NCBI RefSeq assembly: GCF_000384295.1
Contig: NZ_KB913037.1
Location: forward strand, 9,995,508 to 10,059,507
Length of the DNA stretch: 64,000 nt
Source of the DNA: Amycolatopsis balhimycina FH 1894
Lineage (GTDB): Bacteria; Actinomycetota; Actinomycetes; Mycobacteriales; Pseudonocardiaceae
Direction of reading: 5' to 3'
The notes under the pieces were generated by a model. The model ran no database searches, was not told the origin of the DNA, and saw only the letters and a list, made by a program, of their open reading frames with translations. A program made the translations under genes and the position numbers. This document shows positions 25,928 through 35,282 of this stretch, piece by piece; the first letter of the stretch is position 1; every line of letters starts with the position of its first letter.

Positions 25928-27586
25928 TCACCGTCGCCGCACCGCCAGGAACGCGAACAACCCGGCGACCAGCCAGATGACCCCCGCCCCGATCCACCCC
26001 GCCGCGTCGGTGGCAGGGTCCATCGCCATACCCGCGGTGGCCAGCAGGGCGAACACGCCGACGATCGACGCCACCACAGTGAAGGCGATCGACCCGCCCT
26101 TCCGACCAGCCGCAGCCGGTGGCCGGGTGCTCGCGGCGGTGGCCGGGCGCGGGATCTCCTCCGGGCGGCGGGCGGGCTGCGGCAACGTCCGATGTGGACC
26201 CACCGCCGCGTCGATCGACGCCACCACCTCCGGTGCGAGACCCGCGAACAGCGTCGGCTCGACAGCGACCGTCCGGCCGTCGGTGCCGATCAGGCGCCGT
26301 CCGCCGTCGGGCCAGGCCAGCATGGCCGCGCAGTCCGCGAAACGGACCGTCGACGCGCCGTCCGGTGTCTGCACGCTGCAGCCGTCGGTCCCGGCGATCA
26401 GGTGGGTGTTCACCTCCTTGGAGGCGGGAAAGCGGGTCCCCTCGACGACGGCCGCCGAGTAGCGCGGCACCTCCGTGTAGCCCGCCCAGTCCGCCGAACG
26501 CCCGGCCGGCACCCGGAGCAGCACCGAACCGCAGGCCTCGACGGCGACCGCGTGGACGTCGGCGGCGCTGACCGACCGCAGCTCGGCGATCCGCTCCTCC
26601 GGCGTGCGAAGGGGCCGTCCGGACAGGAGCCGGGCCGCGTGGTGCGGGAGCAGCGCCACGTCCGCGTCGGCGCCGTACAACGCCGATTCGGCCTGGCCGC
26701 GCACCGCCTCGATGTCGCGGGGGTCGATGCGGCCTGCCTTGACCTTGGCCAGCACGTCGACGATGCCGCCGACCACGGCGTCCTGCTTGTCCGGCAGGGC
26801 GTCCGCCAGGCCCAGGATCTCGGCGAAACCCTCGCCGCGCCGCTGGTACGACGTCGTGGCCTGGTACGAGTAGCCGCCTTCCTGACGCAGGGCGCGGAAC
26901 AGCTCCCGCTCGAGCACCTTGGCGAAGATCTGAGCGGCAGCTCCCTGACGCACCACGGCGCTGAACCGGACCTCGCCGCTGCCTTGCGCGAAGTACGTCG
27001 GGGTCCGGGGCAGCACCGCCGGGCGGGCCGGGATCGGATGCCGGGCACCCGGTGGCAGGGACAGCCGCAAGCCCGACGGTACCGTCTCACCGGCCACCCA
27101 CAACGCCGCGTTCTCGCGCGTGAACCACGTGCGCGCCCAGTGCGCTACCTCCGCCGGCCGCAGACGCGGTACCCCCAGCTCCAGGTAGTCGACCAGGCCG
27201 TAACCCTGGGCGCCGTACCGGTGGCGGTACAGCGACCCGGCCCCGCCGCGGCCCGCCTCCTCGGTGCGCAGGATCGACTTCTCCGTCTCCAGCCGGTCCA
27301 TCGGGAGGTTGCCGAGCGACGCGCACACGGCTTCGAGGAACGAGACCACTTCGGACTCCGAACCCTGCATCTCGAAGTACGTGTGGTCCGGCGCCGTCGC
27401 GCCGTTGAAGTGGTAGTCGCCGAGGCCGAACCGGTGCAGGGCCAGGTGTTCGACCAGGTGCGTGATGCCCGCGGTGGCCAGCGTCTCGTCCGCGCGGCCG
27501 ACGCGGAAGATCAGGCCGGCGGTCAGCGGGCCCGCTCTCTTGGCCGCCACGGCGGGGATTCCGTCGACGTCGAAAGTGGAGGGCAC
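25928..27586 (-). CDS. M16-like zinc peptidase with C-terminal membrane segments
   Basis: A 552-residue protein. The inverted zinc motif HLVEH is at residues 43-47, with an ETEKSILRTEE segment about 55 residues later that may give the third ligand. The second half contains the RALRQEGGYSYQ motif common to M16 peptidases. Residues about 490-550 form two hydrophobic helices, so it is probably membrane-anchored. M16 proteins cleave small peptides; in actinobacteria some process natural-product leader peptides, but no such cluster is visible here. The GTG start lies four bases after the stop of the upstream gene. Confidence 0.82.
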   Translation of the reverse strand: MPSTFDVDGIPAVAAKRAGPLTAGLIFRVGRADETLATAGITHLVEHLALHRFGLGDYHFNGATAPDHTYFEMQGSESEVVSFLEAVCASLGNLPMDRLETEKSILRTEEAGRGGAGSLYRHRYGAQGYGLVDYLELGVPRLRPAEVAHWARTWFTRENAALWVAGETVPSGLRLSLPPGARHPIPARPAVLPRTPTYFAQGSGEVRFSAVVRQGAAAQIFAKVLERELFRALRQEGGYSYQATTSYQRRGEGFAEILGLADALPDKQDAVVGGIVDVLAKVKAGRIDPRDIEAVRGQAESALYGADADVALLPHHAARLLSGRPLRTPEERIAELRSVSAADVHAVAVEACGSVLLRVPAGRSADWAGYTEVPRYSAAVVEGTRFPASKEVNTHLIAGTDGCSVQTPDGASTVRFADCAAMLAWPDGGRRLIGTDGRTVAVEPTLFAGLAPEVVASIDAAVGPHRTLPQPARRPEEIPRPATAASTRPPAAAGRKGGSIAFTVVASIVGVFALLATAGMAMDPATDAAGWIGAGVIWLVAGLFAFLAVRRR

Positions 27587-27589
27587 GGT

Positions 27590-28532
27590 TCAGCCTTTCG
27601 CGAGGGCACGGGCGCGGCGCCGCTCGAGTTCGGCGACCGGATCGGGCAGGTAGGTCCACGGGATTTCACTGGCGCGCCCGTCGAGCGCGCGGAAGTGCGC
27701 GGCCGCGCGTGGCTCGTCGCCGATCAGGCTGAACGCCATGGCGAACACGCTGTGCCCGCTGACCCAGCCGAAGCGCGACCGGTACGCCGGGTGCAGCACC
27801 GAAGACGTCGCCGCGGCGGCGAGTTCCTCGTGGACCGAAGGCTGCCGCAAGTGCTTCACCCCGTCCTGGGCGCCCAGGTCCAGCCAACGTTCGAGGTGCA
27901 GGTCGGCGATCAGGACGCCCTGGGGGTCTCCGGGCCGCGCCGCGGCCGTGCACTCGCGGACGAACGCCTCCGCCGCTTCCCAGGAACCGCCCCATTTCGG
28001 GCACAGCTGCCCGAGCAGGTTGCTCTGCGCGGAAAGGAAGCCGGGGGTGGTGGACGGTCAGCCGATCGTAGCGGCGCCGCGTTTCGCTCTGGCCGAGCTC
28101 CAGGCCCCGCGAAGTGATGATCCGCAGCCACCAGGCCAGCTCGTTGGCGGGCTCACGCGCGGTGACGTCGATCAGGAGCCGCTCGGCGTGCCGCAGCTGC
28201 TCGTGCATCCCGGCGAACTGCGCACGGCTGACGTGGGCCGCGCGCGCCGAGGTCCGGATCGTCCATCCCCGTTGGACGAGGTGGGCGGCGAGCAGCACCC
28301 GGGCCAGGCTCGACCGGCGGTCCCGCTGGATCGCGTCCCGGAGCATCGGCTCGGCCGACGGCACGTCCATCGTGACCTTCATCCCGAAGCTGCGCTCGTC
28401 CGGGGCGGTGAACCGGGCGAAAAAGGCCGAAACGGTCGGCCAGTCGCCCGCTTGGGTGGCGTCGCGCAGCACACGCGCTTCGGGAAATGCGACAGCCGGG
28501 TCGAAAACCGGCGCCGGAGGCGCGGAAGCCAT
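27590..28532 (-). pseudogene. Helical-repeat protein gene interrupted by a frameshift
   Basis: The frame starts at ATG (MASAPPAPVFDP) after a good GAGGAAC site and is open for about 160 codons. It leaves frame near the GGGGG run at 28044-28048 and is continued in another frame to 27590. The joined product would be about 313 residues with TPR-like helices (ARVLLAAHLVQRGW, NELAWWLRIITSRGLEL, ERWLDLGAQDG). The total length is one base more than a multiple of three, consistent with a single-base insertion in the G run. It is directly upstream of the M16 gene. The break may be real or a sequencing error. Confidence 0.65.
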
Positions 28533-28596
28533 GAAGTTCCTCGGTCCGGAGGGAAAACAGACCCCGGACTCTACTTCGCGTTGTCGATCAAGGTTC

Positions 28597-28630
28597 GCGG
28601 TGGCCGGGACCCCCAGGACCCGGCCACCGC
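28597..28630 (-). terminator. Hairpin terminator after the sialidase gene
   Basis: Perfect 12-bp stem GCGGTGGCCGGG / CCCGGCCACCGC with a ten-base loop, just beyond the sialidase stop on the minus strand. No T-run, as usual in actinobacteria. Confidence 0.65.
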
Positions 28631-28641
28631 GGAGCGGAAAC

Positions 28642-30135
28642 TCAGCTGCAGTGTTCGAACTCGCTGTCGTAAGCCGCGCCACCGGCCGCGCCGCCCCACT
28701 TGACGCACTTGTCCGCCGCCGCTGCCTTGACCGGGCCGGCGAAGTAGGAGAACGAACCCGAGTCGGTCTGCCGCGCCGACCCCTTGACCTCCAGGTAGGC
28801 CGAGGTCGCCGTGGCCGTCCCGGCCGACGAGTTCTTCATGGTGCTGACGCAGTTCTGGCCGTTGGACGCGTTGTACGACAGGTACACCGTGCCCGCCGCG
28901 CCGCCGGTGCCCAGCGGCGCCGAGTCGATGACGCTGTAGCCGCCACCGCACGCCGGGGCGCCGAGCGCGGCTTCGGTGACCGTGGCGAAGCGGATCGCGT
29001 CGTAGGGGTGCTCGGTGGGGCCCACCTCGAACAGCACCCCGGCCGACGACTGCGACAGCTGCACCATGTCCGAGTACGCCGCGCCCGACCCCCACACGAG
29101 CAGGCTGCCGGCGTTGCCGGTCCAGTTGGCGCCTTCGTCGAACGACGAGTGCACGCGCAACTCCTCGCGCTCGCCGCAAACGGACGGTGCGGCGAACAGG
29201 ATCCGGTTGTACTTGCCGCCGGTGTCGGTGGCGCTCATCCGGGCCGTCGAACCCTCGACCGTCGGCGCGACGAGGTCGGTGGCGAAGTCGAACTTCGAGC
29301 TGAACGTGGCGCCGCCGTCCGAGCTGATCGCGAACGCGCGGTTGTGGGTGCCGTCTTCGAGGCACTTGTTGCCGTCGTTCGCCTGGTTGCGCGCGGCGGC
29401 GTAGATCCGGCCGTCCCGGAGTTCGGTGACGCTGATCTCCTGCGGGTTGATCGCACTGGTCGTCGGCTTGTCGGTCGCGCCGAGGTGCCAGGTGCTGCCC
29501 TGGTCGTCGCTGTAGACCAGCGCGCCGATGTTCGAGTAGCTCATCCCGGCGACGAGCCGGCCCTTGTGCGCGCCGCGCGTCAGCACGATCCCGTGGGACG
29601 GCCCGGTGGCCAGCCAGCCCGGCGCGGTCGGGAAGCCGAGTTCGGTGGTCAGCGTCTTCGGCGCGCCCCACGTCTTCCCGTTGTCCTCGCTGATGGACAC
29701 GCGCGGGATCCGGCCGCAGTCGGGATTGGTGTAGCACTGCATGGTCGACAGCAGCACGATCCGGTTGCTGCCCGGGATGACGATCGGCGCGGGGTTGCCC
29801 TTTGTGTCGCCGAACGCGGTGATGACGGTGTTCAGCGCGCCCCACGTCTTGCCATCGTCGGTGGAACGCTTCATCACGAGATCGATCTTGCCCAGGTCGG
29901 CGCAGGCGTGGGCGCCGCTGTTGCGGCCTTCGGCGAAGGCGAGCAGGTCGCCGTTGTTCGCCTTGACGATGGTGGGGATGCGGTAACAGTCATGTCCTTC
30001 GGTGTTCTTGTTGAACACCAGCGTGCTGGATACGTCGGCGTGTGCCGCCGCGGCGCCGATGGCCGCCGGGACGGCGACGGCGGCGCACCCCAGCAGCCCG
30101 GCCAGCAGGCCTTGGGCGAGTCGGGTGATCTTCAC
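28642..30135 (-). CDS. Secreted exo-alpha-sialidase (GH33-like)
   Basis: A 497-residue protein with a Sec signal peptide (about 1-34, ending AAAAHA). The arginine motif YRIPT lies near residue 52. Asp-box repeats mark the six-bladed propeller: STDDGKTW, SEDNGKTW, SDDQGSTW, SSDGGATF and SFDEGANW. Such enzymes release terminal sialic acids from glycoconjugates outside the cell. The C-terminus (ADKCVKWGG to EFEHCS) is a short Cys-containing tail rather than a full lectin domain. A helical-turn-spaced direct repeat upstream may control it. Confidence 0.9.
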   Translation of the reverse strand: MKITRLAQGLLAGLLGCAAVAVPAAIGAAAAHADVSSTLVFNKNTEGHDCYRIPTIVKANNGDLLAFAEGRNSGAHACADLGKIDLVMKRSTDDGKTWGALNTVITAFGDTKGNPAPIVIPGSNRIVLLSTMQCYTNPDCGRIPRVSISEDNGKTWGAPKTLTTELGFPTAPGWLATGPSHGIVLTRGAHKGRLVAGMSYSNIGALVYSDDQGSTWHLGATDKPTTSAINPQEISVTELRDGRIYAAARNQANDGNKCLEDGTHNRAFAISSDGGATFSSKFDFATDLVAPTVEGSTARMSATDTGGKYNRILFAAPSVCGEREELRVHSSFDEGANWTGNAGSLLVWGSGAAYSDMVQLSQSSAGVLFEVGPTEHPYDAIRFATVTEAALGAPACGGGYSVIDSAPLGTGGAAGTVYLSYNASNGQNCVSTMKNSSAGTATATSAYLEVKGSARQTDSGSFSYFAGPVKAAAADKCVKWGGAAGGAAYDSEFEHCS

Positions 30136-30186
30136 GGTGGGAACTCCCTACGGATTTGTCAACGTCTCGGCAGCAGCGTCGACTCA

Positions 30187-30207
30187 ACCCGTACAAGACC
30201 CGTACAA
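30187..30207. promoter_or_regulatory. Direct repeat ACCCGTACAA x2 upstream of sialidase
   Basis: Two identical 10-mers ACCCGTACAA start 11 bases apart, one helical turn, about 50-70 bases before the sialidase start. Probable site for a dimeric regulator. Confidence 0.45.
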
Positions 30208-30247
30208 CCTCGCGTATAACGAACTACACCTGACCGGCAGGGAAAAT

Positions 30248-31258
30248 TCAGGTGAACGCGGCCAGGGTGCCGTACCCGGTCGCCAGCACCAGCAGCGTGG
30301 AGAGGAACCCCAGGAGCAGTGCGCGACCACCACCGCGCACCAGTGTGCCGAGCCGGACGGCGCAGCCGAGGCCGAACAGCGCGCCGGCGAGCAGGAGCGT
30401 CGACGCGGTCTTCGCGACGTCGAGCACGAACGCAGGGACGAGCCCGGTGGCGCGGACGGCGACCATCGCGAGGAAGCCGAGGACGAACAGCGGCACGAGC
30501 GGCGCCTGTTCGTTGCGGCGGTCGCGGCGGTCGCGGCGGTCGCGGCGGTTGCGGCGCGTGCGTTCGGCGGCGCCGACCAGCGCGACCACCGGCGCGAGCA
30601 GGACGACTCGGCTCAGTTTCACCACGATGGCGATCCCGACCGCGGCGGCGCCCGCCGGCCCGGCCGCCGCGACGACCTGGGCGACCTCGTGCACCGAGAT
30701 CCCCGCCCAGCTGCCGGTCTTGGTGGCGTCCAGGCCGAGGGCGTGGGCGAGCAGGGGGAGCGTGGCCAGGGCGAAGCTGCCGTAACAGGTGACGAGGGCG
30801 ACGGCGGTCGCGACGTCTTCGTCCTCGCGGTCGATCACGCCCTCCATCGCGGCGATGGCCGACGCGCCGCAGATCGAGAACCCGGTGGCGACCAGCAGGG
30901 CGAGCCCGCGCGGCACCCGGACCAGCCGGGCGAGGCCGAGCGTGCCGAGGAAGGTGACCGCGACCGTCAGCACGACGGCGGCGAGCGTGCCGGGACCCAG
31001 CGCGAGCACCGCCGGGAGCGCGAGCTGGAGCCCGAGCAGGACGACGCCCGCGCGCAGCAGGCGTTTCGTGACGCGGGCGACCGCTCGCCGCTGTTCGTCA
31101 CCGAGCAGCGGCGTGCTGCCGGCGACGACGCCGAGCACGACCGCGACGGTGAGCGCGCCCGCCACCGGCCACGCCGAGCTCAGCCCGTACGCCGCGGCGA
31201 CGCCGAGCCCGGTGATCGCGAGGCCGGGGAGGAGGGGTTTCGCCGTCGTCAGTGCCAC
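30248..31258 (-). CDS. YeiH family putative sulfate exporter
   Basis: A 336-residue membrane protein with about ten hydrophobic helices. The motif GFSICGASAIAAMEGVI is the hallmark of the YeiH/YadS-type UPF0324 family. A cytoplasmic loop carries a run of Arg/Asp triplets encoded by a 9-base tandem repeat (30515-30550). The GTG start faces the divergent LysR gene 70 bases away, the usual YeiH-YeiE arrangement. Substrate proposals for the family include sulfonates and sulfite-related anions. Confidence 0.85.
   Translation of the reverse strand: MALTTAKPLLPGLAITGLGVAAAYGLSSAWPVAGALTVAVVLGVVAGSTPLLGDEQRRAVARVTKRLLRAGVVLLGLQLALPAVLALGPGTLAAVVLTVAVTFLGTLGLARLVRVPRGLALLVATGFSICGASAIAAMEGVIDREDEDVATAVALVTCYGSFALATLPLLAHALGLDATKTGSWAGISVHEVAQVVAAAGPAGAAAVGIAIVVKLSRVVLLAPVVALVGAAERTRRNRRDRRDRRDRRNEQAPLVPLFVLGFLAMVAVRATGLVPAFVLDVAKTASTLLLAGALFGLGCAVRLGTLVRGGGRALLLGFLSTLLVLATGYGTLAAFT
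30515..30550. repeat. 9-bp tandem repeat inside the YeiH gene
   Basis: Four units of GCGGCGGT(C/T) in a row encode RRN/RRD triplets in a cytoplasmic loop. Unit number could vary by slippage without changing frame. Confidence 0.75.
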
Positions 31259-31316
31259 GCCTCCAGCGTCGCCGCCGGCGGGCGCTTGCGGTAGCCGCCG
31301 GTTGCGAGGGAGGTCA

Positions 31317-31322
31317 TAGACT
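31317..31322 (+). promoter_or_regulatory. Candidate -10 box (TAGACT) for leaderless LysR gene
   Basis: TAGACT is followed by six bases and the ATG, fitting a leaderless transcript. No clear -35. Confidence 0.4.
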
Positions 31323-31328
31323 GAAGCT

Positions 31329-32231
31329 ATGACCGGACCCGACCTGGATTCGCTGCGCCTGCTGGTGCTCGTCGACGACCTCGGCAGCATCGGCCAGGCC
31401 GCCGGGGTGCTCGGCATCGCCCAGCCGTCGGCGAGCAAACGGCTGTCCACTTTGGAGCGTCAGCTGGGACTGTCCCTGGTGGACCGGACCCGGCGCGGCT
31501 CGGCGCTGACCCCGGACGGCCGGGTGATCGCCGGCTGGGCGCACCGGGTACTGGCCGAAGTGGACGGACTGCGCACCGGCGCCGAGGCCCTGCGCACCCA
31601 GCGTGGCGCCCGGCTGCGGGTCGCGGCGAGCATGACGCTCGCCGAGCACTTCGTGCCCGCCTGGATCGGCGAGGTCAAGCGGACCGGGCCGGACACCGAC
31701 GTCGGCCTGGAGGTGGTGAACTCCGAGCAGGTCGCGGCCCTGGTCTCGGGCGGCTGCGTGGACCTCGGTTTCGTCGAGTCGCCGGGACCGTGGCCGGGCC
31801 TGGCCACCCGCCGCGTCGCGGTGGACCGGCTCGTGGTCGTGGTCCCGGCCGGGCACGCGTGGGCGCGGCGCCGTCGCCCGCTCACCGCGGCGGAGCTGGC
31901 CGCGACGCCGCTGGTGGTGCGGGAGCCGGGCTCGGGGACCCGTGAGACGGTCGAAGCGGCCCTGCGCCGGGCCGGGGCGGGACCGGTGAAACCGTTGCTG
32001 GAGCTGGGTTCCGCCTCGTCGGTGCGCAACGCGGTGATCGCGGGTGCCGGGCCCGCGGTGATCAGCGACCTCGACGTGGTGCGCGAGGTGGCGGGCCGCC
32101 GCCTGGTCCCGGTGGCGGTGGACGGTGTGGACCTCGGACGGGTGCTGCGGGCGGTGTGGCCGGCCGGGCGGCGGCTGGCCGGCCCGGCCGCCGAATTGCT
32201 GACCTTGGCGGTGAAGTCCGGGCAGGGGTAG
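31329..32231 (+). CDS. LysR family regulator (YeiE/CysB-like)
   Basis: A 300-residue regulator. The N-terminal winged helix-turn-helix spans about residues 5-62 (SIGQAAGVLGIAQPSASKRL), and the periplasmic-binding-like effector domain starts near residue 95. It is divergent from the YeiH permease and likely controls it. The ATG is six bases after a TAGACT box and has no strong ribosome site. Confidence 0.9.
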   Translation: MTGPDLDSLRLLVLVDDLGSIGQAAGVLGIAQPSASKRLSTLERQLGLSLVDRTRRGSALTPDGRVIAGWAHRVLAEVDGLRTGAEALRTQRGARLRVAASMTLAEHFVPAWIGEVKRTGPDTDVGLEVVNSEQVAALVSGGCVDLGFVESPGPWPGLATRRVAVDRLVVVVPAGHAWARRRRPLTAAELAATPLVVREPGSGTRETVEAALRRAGAGPVKPLLELGSASSVRNAVIAGAGPAVISDLDVVREVAGRRLVPVAVDGVDLGRVLRAVWPAGRRLAGPAAELLTLAVKSGQG

Positions 32232-32241
32232 TCGCGCGGAT

Positions 32242-32274
32242 GCGGCCCGCCACCGGAGCCCGGCGACGGGCCGC
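32242..32274 (+). terminator. Hairpin terminator between convergent LysR and LGFP genes
   Basis: GCGGCCCG / CGGGCCGC stem with an inner CCGG/CCGG-type pairing, followed by GTCCTTTC. It serves the LysR gene and may act on both strands. Confidence 0.55.
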
Positions 32275-32290
32275 GTCCTTTCGGCCGCGC

Positions 32291-35119
32291 TCACCAGGGG
32301 CGGTCGACCGCCCCGCTCGCGAGGGTGTACGTGATGTAGCCGCCCTGGAAGTCGCTGCGATACACCCCGTTCACCACGTACTCGTCCGTCCTCGGGTAGC
32401 GCAGGTACGAGCGCTCCCACCCGAGGGCCGCCCACCGCTTGCGGATCTCGCCCTTCACCGCGTGCGCGCCCGTGGCCACCGTGTAGTAGATCGAGTGGCC
32501 GAGGCTGAAGTGGTTGTAGCGGCCGGCGCCGTCGGGCGTGCCCGATTCGTCGGTCGTCGGGTAGCCCAACCCCCGCTCGTAGTCGAGGGCGGCCCACTTC
32601 TTGCGGATCTCACCGTAGATCGCGTGCGCGCCGGTGGCGTTCGTGTAGTAGATCGAGCCGACGTTGGTGCCCTTGAGGAAGTGGTTGTAGCGGCCGACGC
32701 CGTCCGGCGTGCCCGCCTCGTCGGACGTCGGGTAGCCGAGACCGCGCTCGTAGCCGAGGGCGGCCCACTTCTTGCGGATCTCACCGTAGATCGCGTGCGC
32801 GCCCGTCGCGGCCGTGTAGTAGATCGAACCGACGTTGCCGTTGTTGACGAAGTGGTTGTACTGCGCCACGCCGTCCGGGGTCGTCGTGGTGTCGTTCGTC
32901 GGCGGCCCGAGGACACTGTGCCCGCCGAAGGCGACGTACTTCGTCAGCACCGGACCGGTGACGTACCTGGTGCCGCCGACGGCGCTCCAGTAGAGCCGTC
33001 CGTTGGTGTAGGTGCGGTAGTGGACCGGGCCGTCGGTGACCTCGGCCGCCGTCGGCGTCCCGAGCTTCGTCCGCAACGCCGCGTCGGCGTCGTAACGCTG
33101 GTCGATCGGGGTCGCGTAGTTCGCCGTCAGCGTCAGGTCGCTCGTGCCGACGGTGACGATCCACGTCGTCGCCGCCGGTCCGCCCTGCCAGCCGGTGAAC
33201 TTCGAGACGCCGTCGGTGCCGAGCGGCGCCGCCTCGACGTCGAAGCTGGCGCCCTCGGTCACCAGTGCCGTGCTGACGCCGCCCTCGACCGGGATGCTCA
33301 GCGCGGCGGGCTGCGTGCCGAGGAGGGTGATCCGGTGCTGGCGCGGCCAGGCCGTGAACGTCTTGGCCGTCGTGACGCCCGCGCTGTCGGTCACCGTCGC
33401 GGTGAAGTCCATCCGGGAGTCCGGGTGCTCCGTGAACGGCAGCGAGAAGCTCGTCCCCGTGCCGCCGATGCCCGGGTGCGAGTGGCACGTCGCCTCACTC
33501 GGGCAGTGCCGGACCGCGGACGTCCACGTGACCGGCAGGGAGCCGTCCTCGGCGTCCGTCGTGGTGGCGCCGAGGGTGACCTGCTGGTTCACCGCGAACG
33601 TCGCCGGGTTGACCGGGGTGGTCAGGGTCATCTGCGGGGTGTGGTTGCCGGGGGCGACCGCGATGGTGGTCGTGCCGGTGGCGCCCAGCGGGTCCCGGAC
33701 GGTCAGCGTCGCCGTGAACGTCTCGGTGCCCGCCGCGTAGGTGTGGTTCACCTGGGGACCGGCGTTGGTGGTGACCTGCCCGTCCCCGAAGTCCCAGTCG
33801 TAGGTCAGCACGTCGTTGTCGTAGTCGACGGACGTGGAGCCGTCGAAGGAAACCGTGCGGGTGGCCGGGTCGGTGGTGGACGAGGCGTTCGCCACCGGGG
33901 CCGTGTTGCCGGCCGAATAGCTCAGCCGGCGCAGCTTCCCGGAGAGGATGTCGGCGTAGACGATGTCGCCGTTGGCCGCGGCCGCGAACTTCACCGGGCC
34001 GCCGATGTCGGTGAACGGCGGCGGGTTCTGCGGAGCCTGGGTGAGCTTGCCCTGGTCGTCGTACTTCACCGTCCAGATCTTGTGCGCCACGTAGTCGCCG
34101 AAGAAGTAGGTTCCGCGGTACGCGGCCGGGTAGCTGGATCCGTTGTAGACGATGCCACCCGTGACGCTGTTGCCCTGCATGGCGCCGCTGCCGTGCGGGT
34201 ACTCGAAGATCGGCGGCTGGTTCGCCACCCCGGCGCAGCCGGCGAGCCCGCTGTAGCCCGATGTCGGGTGGGTGCCTTCCCAGCACGGCCAGCCCTGGTT
34301 GCTCCCGCGCTGGACGACGTCGACCTCTTCCCAGGCGGTCCAGCCGACGTCACCGGCGACCGGCAGGCCGAGGTTCGGGTCGATGCTGAACCGGAACGGG
34401 TTGCGGAACCCGCGCGCGAACACCTTGCTCGCGGTCGAGCCGGGGTTGGCCGCGTCGTAGTACGGGTTGGACGGCACGCCCTTGCCGTCGGCGGTCAGGT
34501 GGAAGATCTTGCCGTAGGGCTGGTTGACGTCCTGCGAGCGCAGCGAACCCGGGTCCACCTTGGTGAAGTCGCCGTTGTCACCGATGGACAGCCACAGCGT
34601 CCCGTCCGCGGCGGCGATGACGGTGTCGATGCCGTGCACGTCGTGCAAGCCCGGCACCTCGAACAGCGACTGCTCGCCGGTCAGGCCGACCGGCGCGCCC
34701 GCCGCGTCCACGGTCACCGTGAACCGCGACAACCGCATGACGAATCCGCCGGAGATGTCGATCGACCGCGTCAGGTAGATGGTGTGCGACGTTGCGTAGT
34801 CGGGGGCGATGGCGACCCCGACCAGGCCGAGGTCGCCGGCGGAGCGGGTCGGCGGCGTCGCGATCGTCTTGCCCGCCCCGGTCTCCGGGAGCCAGCGGAC
34901 CCGGCCGTCCTTGGCGGTGGCGAGGAGGGAACCACCGGGCAAGTAGGCGAAGTCGGTCAGCTGGTACTGGCCGAGACCCGCGTCCGTCTCCCGCAGCACG
35001 AACCCCGGCGGAAGTGTCGCCGCCGCGCTCACGCCGGTGGGCACGGCGGGCAGCAGGGCCCCTGCCAGCACGGTCACCACGAAGGCGTGGCGGACGGCTC
35101 GAAGCTTTCCGAAGGTCAT
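32291..35119 (-). CDS. Secreted sorbosone-dehydrogenase-like protein with PKD and LGFP repeats
   Basis: A 942-residue secreted protein. Signal peptide about 1-32 (ends GVSAAA). Residues about 35-390 form a PQQ-type glucose/sorbosone dehydrogenase propeller (LGLVGVAIAPDY, DGTLWLSIGDNGD, GRGFRNPFRF-like). A PKD domain follows (YDWDFGDG), then an Ig-like region. From about residue 730 there are four LGFP repeats (YERGLGYPTSDE, KKWAALGYERG, GAHAIYGEIR), which anchor proteins to actinobacterial cell walls. Substrate oxidation outside the cell is plausible. The gene is divergent from a PadR regulator. Confidence 0.85.
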   Translation of the reverse strand: MTFGKLRAVRHAFVVTVLAGALLPAVPTGVSAAATLPPGFVLRETDAGLGQYQLTDFAYLPGGSLLATAKDGRVRWLPETGAGKTIATPPTRSAGDLGLVGVAIAPDYATSHTIYLTRSIDISGGFVMRLSRFTVTVDAAGAPVGLTGEQSLFEVPGLHDVHGIDTVIAAADGTLWLSIGDNGDFTKVDPGSLRSQDVNQPYGKIFHLTADGKGVPSNPYYDAANPGSTASKVFARGFRNPFRFSIDPNLGLPVAGDVGWTAWEEVDVVQRGSNQGWPCWEGTHPTSGYSGLAGCAGVANQPPIFEYPHGSGAMQGNSVTGGIVYNGSSYPAAYRGTYFFGDYVAHKIWTVKYDDQGKLTQAPQNPPPFTDIGGPVKFAAAANGDIVYADILSGKLRRLSYSAGNTAPVANASSTTDPATRTVSFDGSTSVDYDNDVLTYDWDFGDGQVTTNAGPQVNHTYAAGTETFTATLTVRDPLGATGTTTIAVAPGNHTPQMTLTTPVNPATFAVNQQVTLGATTTDAEDGSLPVTWTSAVRHCPSEATCHSHPGIGGTGTSFSLPFTEHPDSRMDFTATVTDSAGVTTAKTFTAWPRQHRITLLGTQPAALSIPVEGGVSTALVTEGASFDVEAAPLGTDGVSKFTGWQGGPAATTWIVTVGTSDLTLTANYATPIDQRYDADAALRTKLGTPTAAEVTDGPVHYRTYTNGRLYWSAVGGTRYVTGPVLTKYVAFGGHSVLGPPTNDTTTTPDGVAQYNHFVNNGNVGSIYYTAATGAHAIYGEIRKKWAALGYERGLGYPTSDEAGTPDGVGRYNHFLKGTNVGSIYYTNATGAHAIYGEIRKKWAALDYERGLGYPTTDESGTPDGAGRYNHFSLGHSIYYTVATGAHAVKGEIRKRWAALGWERSYLRYPRTDEYVVNGVYRSDFQGGYITYTLASGAVDRPW

Positions 35120-35234
35120 ATCGGTCCCCTTCCAGGTGAGTCAGCTGTCGCCCGAACGGGGCACTCAGTTGCACCTGAGCGCAGAAATTGTCTGTTTCGT
35201 GACCGAGGGGCGCGCCTTGCACTCGATCGACCGC

Positions 35235-35244
35235 CGATATATCG
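35235..35244. promoter_or_regulatory. Palindrome CGATATATCG upstream of the PadR gene
   Basis: Perfect 10-bp AT-cored palindrome 39 bases before the PadR start, in the divergent region with the LGFP gene. A second short inverted repeat, GTCG-GCGATA-CGAC, follows at 35252-35265. Candidate PadR operator. Confidence 0.5.
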
Positions 35245-35282
35245 TGCGAATGTCGGCGATACGACAAGTCTGGGAGGCAGAC

